Shown here: positions 16,887 to 24,369 of the stretch, one piece after another
Layout of the letters: every line of letters begins with the position of its first letter
How positions within the stretch are numbered: the stretch's first letter is position 1
Source of the DNA: Paraburkholderia gardini
Lineage (GTDB): Bacteria > Pseudomonadota > Gammaproteobacteria > Burkholderiales > Burkholderiaceae
Direction of reading: 5' to 3'
DNA length: 47,130 bases
Assembly (NCBI RefSeq): GCF_907164575.1
Contig: NZ_CAJQYY010000036.1
Coordinates: forward strand, 1 to 47,130
Position numbers and translations under genes: made by a program
The notes under the pieces: generated by a model
Databases searched by the model: none
Told to the model about the DNA's origin: nothing
Seen by the model: the letters and a program-made list of their open reading frames with translations, nothing else

Positions 16887-18077
16887 CTAGAGATTGATCC
16901 GGATGTCCGGAAGGTCGCGCCCTGCGATCAGGTATTTGGCGATCTCGGACGTACCGCCGACGATCGTCAACGCGCGGGCATCGCGATAGAGTTGCTCGGC
17001 ACGGCCAAACTCCTTGGTGATGCCATCGCCGCCCAGAATCTGTACGGTTTCGTTCGCGCAGAAATTCGCGGTTTCGGTCGCGACCAGTTTTGCCATGGCG
17101 GCCTCTTTCATCAGCGCCTTGCCGTCGGCCCCTGCGTCGTACATCTTCGTCGCCCGATAGGTGAGCAGTTCCGCTGCGTCGATCCGCCAGCTCATTTGCG
17201 CGATCTTCTCCCAGATCAGCTGCTTGCAGCCAAGCGCCTGACCGAACGACTGGCGCCGCTGCGCATGCGCGGTCGCAATATCGAATGCGCTGCGTGCGAC
17301 GCCGAGCCCCGAACCGCCGAGGATGGCCCGTTCGAAATTGAACATGCCGCGCATGATGCGAAAGCCGCCGCCCTGCTCGCCGAGCAGATGGTCCGCGGGC
17401 ACGCGGCAGTCGCTAAATTCGACTTCACCCACGATGCAGCCGCGCCGGCCCATGAAGGTGTAATTGCGCGGAAAGCGGATGCCGGCCGCGGTAGCCGGCA
17501 CCGCGACCGCCGTCATGCCGGCCTGGGACGGGTCCGTGCCGGTCGCGATGCCATAGACGATGTAGACGTCGGCAACCGACGCGTTCGAGATATATCGCTT
17601 GAAACCGTTGATGACCCACTCATTGGTCCTTGCGTCAAAATCGATCCGCGTTTCCATGCCGGCGGAATCGCTGCCGACGTTGGCTTCGGTCACGCAGATC
17701 GCGCCGATCGCTGTCCCGTCGAGAATCGGCGCCAGATAGGCGTCGCGCAACCGCTCGCTGGCATGGCGATGCAGCGGATAGGCGCAGCTCAACGCGGTCC
17801 CGATGGTGGTTTCGAACGCGTAGTTGAGGTATGCCGCTTCCTCGGAAAGGATCGTTGCGTGGGTGAGCCCCGGGCTCGTCAGCGTGCCCCGATACAGATC
17901 GGGGAACATCAGCCGGAGATAGCCGGCCTCCCCCAGCGCGCGGACGACATGCTTCACGGCCGACCAGTCCTGCCGGTCTTCGATATCGGCCGCCCGTGGC
18001 GCGAGTTCGCGCTGCAGGAATTCCCGGACTTCGCTCCGGAACGCGCGGTCGGCGTCATCAAGAAGAAAATCTCGCAT
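16887..18077 (-). CDS. Acyl-CoA dehydrogenase family protein
   Basis: This 396-residue flavoprotein would introduce a double bond into an acyl-CoA, or run in reverse as a reductase like CaiA. Flavin-binding marks are CVTEANVGSDSAGM (128-141) and the QILGGDGITKEFGRAEQLYRDAR segment (346-368). The usual catalytic Glu near the C-terminus is absent: the motif reads TIVGGTSEI, with Gly374 where medium-chain enzymes have Glu. Glu249 in MFNFERAILGGSGLG lines up with the alternative base of isovaleryl-CoA and long-chain dehydrogenases, so the protein is probably active, with the base on the other helix. It begins 9 bases after the amidohydrolase gene. Confidence 0.9.
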   Translation of the reverse strand: MRDFLLDDADRAFRSEVREFLQRELAPRAADIEDRQDWSAVKHVVRALGEAGYLRLMFPDLYRGTLTSPGLTHATILSEEAAYLNYAFETTIGTALSCAYPLHRHASERLRDAYLAPILDGTAIGAICVTEANVGSDSAGMETRIDFDARTNEWVINGFKRYISNASVADVYIVYGIATGTDPSQAGMTAVAVPATAAGIRFPRNYTFMGRRGCIVGEVEFSDCRVPADHLLGEQGGGFRIMRGMFNFERAILGGSGLGVARSAFDIATAHAQRRQSFGQALGCKQLIWEKIAQMSWRIDAAELLTYRATKMYDAGADGKALMKEAAMAKLVATETANFCANETVQILGGDGITKEFGRAEQLYRDARALTIVGGTSEIAKYLIAGRDLPDIRINL

Positions 18078-18086
18078 CGTCGTGCC

Positions 18087-18971
18087 TCAATCCAGGTTAA
18101 GGGTAAAGTCGCGCTTCGCCGTGTCCTGGCGCAATGCAAACGCGCGTGCGTCCCGCACGGTCGGCAACAGGAACCGCGCCCGACGAACCGATTCATAGTC
18201 GAGCTCGCCGATGACGAGCCCTTCTTCAGTCTCCGGGCCGAGCGCGACAGTCTTGCCGAACGGATCGAGAATGCGCGAGCCGCCCCAGAAGGTCATCATC
18301 CCTTCGGTGCCGACGCGGTTTGCCATGACGATGCCCACGCCGTACGTCATCGCGTAGAAACGCAGGTTGACGTCCCAGCCGGCAGGATTGTCGAAACCTT
18401 CGCCCACCGCCTCGCGGGCCGAGCTGATCGGCGCCGCGATCAACGTGACGCCATCGCAGGCGAGCGCATGCACGAGCGCCGGATTCCACAGATCCGCGCA
18501 GATCGGCGTCGCCATCCGCCAGCGCTCATTGAACGGGAAACTCCCGAGCGTCGTGCCGGCCGCGTAGTAAAGTCCGTCCCTCAGCTTGCCGTAGGTCGCC
18601 AGTTGCGCCTTGCGGTGAATATGGACAACCTCGCCATTCGAGACGCTCGCCTGGCTGTTGTAGAACTGCCCGCCAGGTGCTTCCTCGATAAACCCGAACA
18701 CCGTATGCAGATCGGTGCTGGCCTGCGCAAGCGTCGCGATCACGGGATCATCGGGGCTCATCGCGAGCCTCAGGGCGTCCTTGCCCGCGCTGTGCCCGCA
18801 CAGCGAGAGCTCGGGGAAAACGAGAAGCCGTACGCCGTTCGCCCGCGCCTGCTCCATGTGCCCAAGGTGCTTCGCCAGGTTTGCACCGACATCGCCGTAG
18901 GCGCCGTCGATCTGGGCGGCGGCCACCTTGATCAGGTTGTGCCGCGGATCGTTGCCGGCCATCGAATTCAT
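18087..18971 (-). CDS. Carbon-nitrogen hydrolase (nitrilase superfamily)
   Basis: This 294-residue amidohydrolase has the complete nitrilase catalytic triad: Glu54 in FPELSLCGH, Lys121 in HRKAQL, and Cys158 in PICADLWN. The family hydrolyses amides, carbamoyl groups or nitriles to a carboxylic acid and ammonia. Enzymes with the PICADLWN variant are mostly amidases. It follows the binding-protein gene by 43 bases and precedes the dehydrogenase by 9. A purine-rich GAGAAGAGAG stretch lies directly before the ATG. In this operon it could release the free acid that the CoA ligase then activates, which would make the imported compound an amide. That role is inferred. Confidence 0.9.
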   Translation of the reverse strand: MNSMAGNDPRHNLIKVAAAQIDGAYGDVGANLAKHLGHMEQARANGVRLLVFPELSLCGHSAGKDALRLAMSPDDPVIATLAQASTDLHTVFGFIEEAPGGQFYNSQASVSNGEVVHIHRKAQLATYGKLRDGLYYAAGTTLGSFPFNERWRMATPICADLWNPALVHALACDGVTLIAAPISSAREAVGEGFDNPAGWDVNLRFYAMTYGVGIVMANRVGTEGMMTFWGGSRILDPFGKTVALGPETEEGLVIGELDYESVRRARFLLPTVRDARAFALRQDTAKRDFTLNLD

Positions 18972-19014
18972 CTCTCTTCTCTCGCGTTGCGTGAATGGGC
19001 GCCCTGACCGTGCA

Positions 19015-19911
19015 TCAGATCAGCCCGGACTGTTTCAGGAATTCGTGCGCGACATCGGTGAAGGACTTCTTCGACACGTCGACGCTCGCATTCAGCCGGG
19101 CCATCGTCGGCGCATCGAGCTTCGCCGAGAGCGAATTCAGGATGGGCCCGAGCGACGGGTTGGCATCGAGCGTGGCCTTGCGGATAACCGGTGTGAGCGC
19201 ATAGGCCGGGAAGTAGCCCTTGTCGTCCTTGAGCAGCACGAAGTGGAAGGCCGGCACGCGGCCATCGGTGGCGAACACCAGCGCGAGGTCGACCTGGCGG
19301 TCTTTCAACGCCTGATAGGTCAGCCCCGAATCCATCCGCTTGACCTCATCCTGGCTGAACTCGAAGCCGTACATCTTCTCGAGCGGATGCAGGCCATCGG
19401 GGCGCGCATAGAACTCCGAGTTGCATGCGAACGTGAGCGTCTTGCCACCCTTGAGCGCTTTGGCGAGATCGCTGATCGTCACGATGCCGAGCTTCTTCGC
19501 TTCATCCTCGTTCATCGCGAACGCGTAGACATTGTTGGCGCGCGACGGGTTCAGCCACACGAGACCCTTCGCCGCATCCAGCTCCTTGACCTTTTTATAG
19601 GTGTCTTCGGGGCTGAGACGGTCGTTGATCTTGTTGTAGGTGATCAGCGACGTGCCGGTGTACTCCCAGTAGATATCGACCTGGCCGTTTTCCTGAGCCT
19701 GCCGCAATACCGCGCTGCCCATGCCGTCCTTCTTGGTCACCGTGAAGCCCTTGGCTTCCAGCAGTTGCGTGGTCATCTCCGCCATCAACTGCTGCTCGGT
19801 GAAGTTCTTGCCACCGACAATGACCGTCGCGGCCGATGAAGGGATGATCCAGCAGGCTGCAATCAGTACGCAGATCAGCGCGAACGCGCGCGCAAACAAT
19901 GAATTTTTCAT
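19015..19911 (-). CDS. Quaternary-amine ABC transporter substrate-binding protein (OsmX/OpuCC type)
   Basis: This 298-residue periplasmic binding protein has a signal peptide ending near SSA-ATV. The mature part begins VIVGGKNFTEQQLMAEM, the classic start of OpuAC/OsmX-like binding proteins, followed by QVDIYWEYTGTSLITYN, which supplies aromatic residues for trimethylammonium recognition in the family. I chose the ATG at 19911 (MKNSLFARAF) because GAGGAGA sits just before it; an upstream in-frame start would add eight residues. It is the fourth gene of the operon, 36 bases after the second permease. Possible ligands are glycine betaine, choline, carnitine or a related betaine. Confidence 0.92.
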   Translation of the reverse strand: MKNSLFARAFALICVLIAACWIIPSSAATVIVGGKNFTEQQLMAEMTTQLLEAKGFTVTKKDGMGSAVLRQAQENGQVDIYWEYTGTSLITYNKINDRLSPEDTYKKVKELDAAKGLVWLNPSRANNVYAFAMNEDEAKKLGIVTISDLAKALKGGKTLTFACNSEFYARPDGLHPLEKMYGFEFSQDEVKRMDSGLTYQALKDRQVDLALVFATDGRVPAFHFVLLKDDKGYFPAYALTPVIRKATLDANPSLGPILNSLSAKLDAPTMARLNASVDVSKKSFTDVAHEFLKQSGLI

Positions 19912-19947
19912 GGTCTCCTCGATGGATAGATACAACTGGCAGGGGGT

Positions 19948-20685
19948 TCAGCTTCTGGAAGTGACGCCGCGCGAGACGAGCCTGCGCTGCATCTGCCCGA
20001 CAAATGCATCGGTCAGGATCGCCAGCAGGGCGGTCGGGATAGCACCGGCGAGCAGCATGGTGAAATCGTTGAGGTCGATGCCGGTGAAGATCAGTTCACC
20101 GAGACCGCCGCCACCGATCAGGAAGGCGAGCGGCGCCGTCCCGACGGTGATCGCGAGCGCCGTGCGGATGCCCGCGAATATCACGTACAGCGCGTTGGGC
20201 AACTCGACGCGCAAGAGGATCTGTAGCGGCGTCATGCCCATTCCGGTGGCCGCCTCGATCAGCGAACGCGGCACGGCGCGCAGGCCCTCGTAGGTATTCA
20301 GGGCGATCGGCAGCAACGTGGCCACCCACAGCCCGAAAATCGCGGGAATCGAGCCGATACCCAGCGCGCTCATCGCCAGCGCGAGCAGGGCGAGCTTCGG
20401 GATCGCCTGCCCGACGTTCAATGTCTGCATGACGACCGCCGCACCGTGCCGCTGTGAGGGCCGGCTCATATAGATGCCGACCGGTACCGCGACGACGATC
20501 GCGAGGACACCGGCGATCGCGACCATCGTCATCATCTGGACCGACTGGTACACCATGTCGCTACGATACTGGGCGACCCCGGAGAACCAGCTATCGGCGC
20601 GGGCGCCCATCGACACCCCGGCGAGCAGCAGGCCGGTCGCGGCGCTGACACACCTTGCCGCGCGGATACGTGGTTCGGGTTTCAT
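19948..20685 (-). CDS. Quaternary-amine ABC transporter permease (second)
   Basis: This 245-residue inner-membrane permease belongs to the OpuCB/ProW-like family. It has about six hydrophobic segments and the cytoplasmic EAA loop EGLRAVPRSLIEAATGMGMTPLQIL, which contacts the ATPase. I set the start at ATG 20685, which overlaps the ATPase stop by 4 bases (ATGA). A longer frame reaching 21027 would add an Arg-rich stretch antisense to the CBS-domain coding region and is not credible. With the first permease it would form a heterodimeric channel. It continues directly to the binding-protein gene. Confidence 0.92.
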   Translation of the reverse strand: MKPEPRIRAARCVSAATGLLLAGVSMGARADSWFSGVAQYRSDMVYQSVQMMTMVAIAGVLAIVVAVPVGIYMSRPSQRHGAAVVMQTLNVGQAIPKLALLALAMSALGIGSIPAIFGLWVATLLPIALNTYEGLRAVPRSLIEAATGMGMTPLQILLRVELPNALYVIFAGIRTALAITVGTAPLAFLIGGGGLGELIFTGIDLNDFTMLLAGAIPTALLAILTDAFVGQMQRRLVSRGVTSRS

Positions 20686-21800
20686 GCCTGCTCTCCGGCC
20701 GGTACGCGCAACAGTTCGACGATATGCGCCTGGCTGACATAGCCGACAAACCGGCCGTCGTCGTCGACCGCGGGCAGCCGCGATGCGCCGCTCGCGAACA
20801 TCGCCGAGACCACCGAGCGCAGATCGTCTGCCGGATTGGCCGTTCCCTGAACCGGGGTGGCGTGTGCCACGCTCAGCGCACCATCGACCGCCTGTAGCTG
20901 GGCGACGGTCAGATAGCCCTGCGGCCTGTCGGCCCCGTCGACGAGCACGATCTGGTCGACGCCGTGCTCGGCCATGAGCGCCTGCGCGCGGGCACTGCTC
21001 TCGCCGACGCGCACGAGGCATTCGCATTCCGACAGCGCATCTTTCGCGCGGACCAGACGCAGGCGCTTGAGCGCACGGTCCGTCCCGACGAAGCCCGCGA
21101 TGAACGGCGTCGCGGGGCGCGCGAGGATGTTATCCGGCGTATCGAACTGCTCGAGCCGGCCGGCGCGGAAAATCGCGATCCTGTCAGCCATCTTCACCGC
21201 CTCATCGATGTCGTGACTGACAAAGACGATGGTCTTCCTGACCTGCTTCTGGATCCTGAGGAACTCGTCCTGGATCAGCTCCCGGTTGATCGGATCGATC
21301 GCACCGAACGGCTCGTCCATCAGCATGACGGGCGGATCGGTCGCCAGCGCCCGGGCTACGCCGACACGCTGTGCCTGGCCACCCGACAGATCCTTCGGGT
21401 AGCGGGTGAGGTAAATGGCCGGATCGAGTGCGACGATCTCGAGCAGTTCCGCCGCCCGCCGGCGCGCCTTCGCCTTGTCCCAGCCCAGCAGCTGCGGCAC
21501 CACGCAGATGTTTTCCTCGACGGTCATGTTGGGAAACAGGCCGATCTGCTGGATCACGTAGCCGATGCGGCGGCGCAACGCCACCACGTCGAATTCATCG
21601 GTGTCCTTGCCTTCGAGAAAGATCTTGCCGGAAGTGGGCTGGACCAGACGGTTGATCATCTTGAGCGTCGTCGTCTTGCCGCATCCTGACGGGCCCAGCA
21701 GTACGCAGATTTCTCCGGCACCCACTTCCATGTTGATGCCGTCGACCACCGGACCGCTCGCGCCGTCGTAGCGCTTCGTAACGTTGGATAGCTTGATCAT
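20682..21800 (-). CDS. Quaternary-amine ABC transporter ATPase with CBS domains (OpuCA type)
   Basis: This is the 372-residue ATPase of an osmoprotectant or betaine importer. The nucleotide-binding domain shows Walker A GPSGCGKTT (about 37-45), a Q-loop in YVIQQIGLFPNMTVEEN, the signature LSGGQAQR, and Walker B VMLMDEP. Residues about 255-372 carry two CBS motifs (for example VDQIVLVDGADRPQGYLTV and ASRLPAVDDDGRFVGYVSQAHIV). In OpuA-type systems such domains sense ionic strength or nucleotides and gate transport. The gene sits 2 bases after the first permease and overlaps the second permease start. Confidence 0.94.
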   Translation of the reverse strand: MIKLSNVTKRYDGASGPVVDGINMEVGAGEICVLLGPSGCGKTTTLKMINRLVQPTSGKIFLEGKDTDEFDVVALRRRIGYVIQQIGLFPNMTVEENICVVPQLLGWDKAKARRRAAELLEIVALDPAIYLTRYPKDLSGGQAQRVGVARALATDPPVMLMDEPFGAIDPINRELIQDEFLRIQKQVRKTIVFVSHDIDEAVKMADRIAIFRAGRLEQFDTPDNILARPATPFIAGFVGTDRALKRLRLVRAKDALSECECLVRVGESSARAQALMAEHGVDQIVLVDGADRPQGYLTVAQLQAVDGALSVAHATPVQGTANPADDLRSVVSAMFASGASRLPAVDDDGRFVGYVSQAHIVELLRVPAGEQA

Positions 21801-21802
21801 GA

Positions 21803-22528
21803 TTAATGCGCCTGTCGTGGTTGTTTGCGAATCCCCGTCAACACGCCCAGTCGCAGCGCGAAACTGGCCGTACGCGAGGGACTGCGCAATCCCTTTGGTG
21901 TCAGGAACCGTTGAACCCAGCCGAGGCCGAAGTCTGCCGCGATGGCGAGCAGGCTGACCAGAATGGCGCCCGCGATCAACTGGCGTGGATCCGATTGGGA
22001 GATGCCGCGACTGATGAGCTTGCCCAGACCGCCGGCCCCGATGTAGGCCGCAATCGCCGCGACCCCGACATTGATGACCACCGCCATGCGCACGCCAGCC
22101 ATGATGATGGGCAGCGCGATCGGGAGTTCAACCTTGCGCAGCCGCTCGCCTGTCTTCATCCCCATCCCTCTCGCGGCTTCGCGCAGGGCCGGGTCGATAT
22201 TGGTAATCGCGGTATAGGTATTGCGGACGATCGGCAGTTGCGAGTAGAGGAACAGCGCGATGACCGTCGGCAGGAAACCGATACCCTGGCCGATCACGGA
22301 GAGCACCGGAATCATGATGCCGAACAGGGCGACGGACGGAATCGTCATGATGATCGACGCGACGTACAGCACGATTTTCGCGACGCGCTCGTTGATGGTG
22401 ATCGCGATGCCGAGCGGCACGCCGGTGAGGATCGCGAAGCCGACACCCACGCCGACGATCTCGATATGCTCGACGGTCATCCTGCCGATGCTGGCCAGGT
22501 TGTCCCAGATGAAAGCAAGGGTTTCCAC
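21803..22528 (-). CDS. Quaternary-amine ABC transporter permease (first)
   Basis: This 241-residue inner-membrane permease of the OpuC family is the first gene of the ten-gene run. It starts at GTG 22528 with a well-placed AGGAGA five to ten bases upstream. Hydrophobic helices and the EAA-loop segment PALREAARGMGMKTGERLRKVELP are visible. The C-terminus extends about 25 residues beyond the final helix and is basic. It is followed after 2 bases by the ATPase. Expression probably begins in the 320-base region between 22529 and 22848. Confidence 0.92.
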   Translation of the reverse strand: METLAFIWDNLASIGRMTVEHIEIVGVGVGFAILTGVPLGIAITINERVAKIVLYVASIIMTIPSVALFGIMIPVLSVIGQGIGFLPTVIALFLYSQLPIVRNTYTAITNIDPALREAARGMGMKTGERLRKVELPIALPIIMAGVRMAVVINVGVAAIAAYIGAGGLGKLISRGISQSDPRQLIAGAILVSLLAIAADFGLGWVQRFLTPKGLRSPSRTASFALRLGVLTGIRKQPRQAH

Positions 22529-22848
22529 AATGTCTCCTGGACTCTGAAAGAGCCATTTTCTCGTGTGTGCTGCTTTGGTGACAGGATAGGGGCGGAGTGG
22601 GCACCGCCTTTAACATGGGATCGACATTGTTTGTCACAAAAGCGGCGTGTCGCGGCTGTGATAAATTTTTATCCTTGTAAATCAATGCGATATAGGGTTA
22701 CCACCGATGTCTCAAGAAGACGCTTCCAGCTTTGCCGCGCGCTGCGCGGGTGGCTCCGTTCTGTAACGATCCTCAGGCTTGCAGCCCGGATGCGAGTTGT
22801 TTTGAGCAGAGCAGAATTGAAGTGAAGTGAAGGAAAAGCGTCACGCGA
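22529..22848 (-). promoter_or_regulatory. Upstream region of the quaternary-amine operon with inverted repeats
   Basis: No gene is visible in these 320 bases. They contain TTTGTCACAAA (22630-22640), a perfect palindrome with one central base. The TGTCACA inside it (22632-22638) also pairs, with one mismatch, with TGTGATA at 22657-22663, 18 bases further on, around a GCGGC direct repeat. These lie roughly 100-135 bases ahead of the first permease GTG, a usual distance for an AraC-type activator site. I see no strong -35/-10 pair. Binding by the GlxA-type regulator is inferred. Confidence 0.45.
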
Positions 22849-24108
22849 TCACGCCGCTCTCGTCATGCCGCGGCGGGCGCTCACGCTGAGCAACGCTTGA
22901 ATGGCAAGGACCGCGGTCACGGTCATGGTGAACAGATAGATGCCGAGGGGGCCGACCCACTTCATTACCAGCGATGCGATGATCGGTCCGGCACTCCCCC
23001 CGAGCGCGAAAGTCAGCAGCAGGCCGGCACTAACGGCGACGCGGTGGGTCGATGGAACCCGGTCGTTGGCGTGCGCGATGGACAGGCCGTAGACGGTAAA
23101 GATCAGGCTGACGTAGAGGTACGCTACAGGTTGAAGTGCCCCGTCGCCATGGAACAGCAAGAGTGTCGCGCTGCTCAGGGTCAGCAACAACGAAACGGCC
23201 AGGATGACCCACCTCCGGTCGACGCGGTCAGACAGCCAGGCCACCGGCCATTGCGGCAAAAGCGCTGCGATCAGGGCGGTACCCATGAAATGGGACACCG
23301 CCGGCACCGGATAACCGGCGTTACGCATGTACACCGGATACAGCGAGTAAAACACGCTGCTCAGCAAGCCGGCCGCAACGCACCCGCACAGACCCAGCGG
23401 CGCCAGTCGACAGAGCGAGCGCACGCCGTCCAGTCCGAGACCGGGTCTCGCCTGCGGTGTGCTGTCGTGTGCGTGCGCTGAGGCTTCGGCGGCAAGGCTG
23501 CGAGCGAGGGTCACGGGCACCAGGGATGCCGCGAACAGGCAGCCCACGAGACTGAAAAGCTCGAAGCCGTAGGGATCGGTCATGCTGACCAGAAATTGTC
23601 CGGCACCCACGCAGAGATAGGTAGTGATCAGATACACGGAAAAGACCCGCGCCCGCCACGCGTTGCGCGCCACGCCATTCAGCCAGCTTTCCATTACCGT
23701 GAAAATGCCGACCAGGCAAAAGCCCGTCATGAACCGCAGACACCCCCAGATGAGCGGCTGGGTGGAAACAGCATATCCGAGCGCCGTGCAGGTCGCGACA
23801 GCGGCGAAGATTGCAAATGCGCGGTGATGGCCAATCCGTGCGATGAGTGATCCGCCGCGCCAGGCGCCGAGCATGAAGCCGGCGTAATACGCGGCCTGAA
23901 CGCATCCAACGGTCATCGAAGGAAAGTTTGCATGAACCATGCGCAGCGCGATCAGCGTGCCGAGCAGGCCGTTCCCCATGACCAGCAGGGCAAATCCGAG
24001 CAGCAGGCTGGAAATGGCTGACACCACACCGGGCGCCGGGGCTCCCGTGCGTACGTCACTGGCGCGGGCATTCGCCCGTGTCCCGCACGGCAGTCCGTCG
24101 GTGCTCAC
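22849..24108 (-). CDS. MFS transporter, YcaD-like
   Basis: This 419-residue protein has about twelve hydrophobic helices and belongs to the major facilitator superfamily. The pattern GFCLVGIFTVMESWLNGVARNAWRARVFSVYLI, with its ESWLN motif, matches the YcaD-like group. The motif-A region after helix 2 reads GGSLIARIGHHRAF. The start is GTG 24108, preceded by a GAGG ribosome site; the first 25 residues are polar and cytoplasmic. Substrate is unknown. It is on the same strand as the quaternary-amine operon but separated from it by a 320-base regulatory region, so joint regulation is uncertain. Confidence 0.88.
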   Translation of the reverse strand: MSTDGLPCGTRANARASDVRTGAPAPGVVSAISSLLLGFALLVMGNGLLGTLIALRMVHANFPSMTVGCVQAAYYAGFMLGAWRGGSLIARIGHHRAFAIFAAVATCTALGYAVSTQPLIWGCLRFMTGFCLVGIFTVMESWLNGVARNAWRARVFSVYLITTYLCVGAGQFLVSMTDPYGFELFSLVGCLFAASLVPVTLARSLAAEASAHAHDSTPQARPGLGLDGVRSLCRLAPLGLCGCVAAGLLSSVFYSLYPVYMRNAGYPVPAVSHFMGTALIAALLPQWPVAWLSDRVDRRWVILAVSLLLTLSSATLLLFHGDGALQPVAYLYVSLIFTVYGLSIAHANDRVPSTHRVAVSAGLLLTFALGGSAGPIIASLVMKWVGPLGIYLFTMTVTAVLAIQALLSVSARRGMTRAA

Positions 24109-24369
24109 GTTCGCGACCTCACTGGTTGGAGAATCGATGGCTCGGCACGCGTGCCGACGTGTCTGTCGAGACCGGAACCACTTGCCAGATCATCTGGCGT
24201 CACGAGCAGCGATGTGCCGACGGTCTGACGCGTCGCCGCAGCCTTTACAGACTGTTCGACTATAAGGAAGAGTGTTCGCTCACGAATAACACCGCTGCGA
24301 CATTGTTCGGCACAGAGACGACACGTTGCGACGGCAAACGCGATCGTCGCCGGACACGCCGCGCGCCGC

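Noticed and set aside
16053..19007. A 984-codon plus-strand open frame
   Set aside because: It lies antisense to the ligase, dehydrogenase and amidase genes, is rich in Arg/His/Ala/Asp without any domain, and is the usual mirror frame of GC-rich coding DNA.
20686..21027. N-terminal extension of the second quaternary-amine permease
   Set aside because: The added stretch is Arg-rich, overlaps the CBS domains of the ATPase gene out of frame, and the ATGA overlap at 20685 gives a normal permease start.
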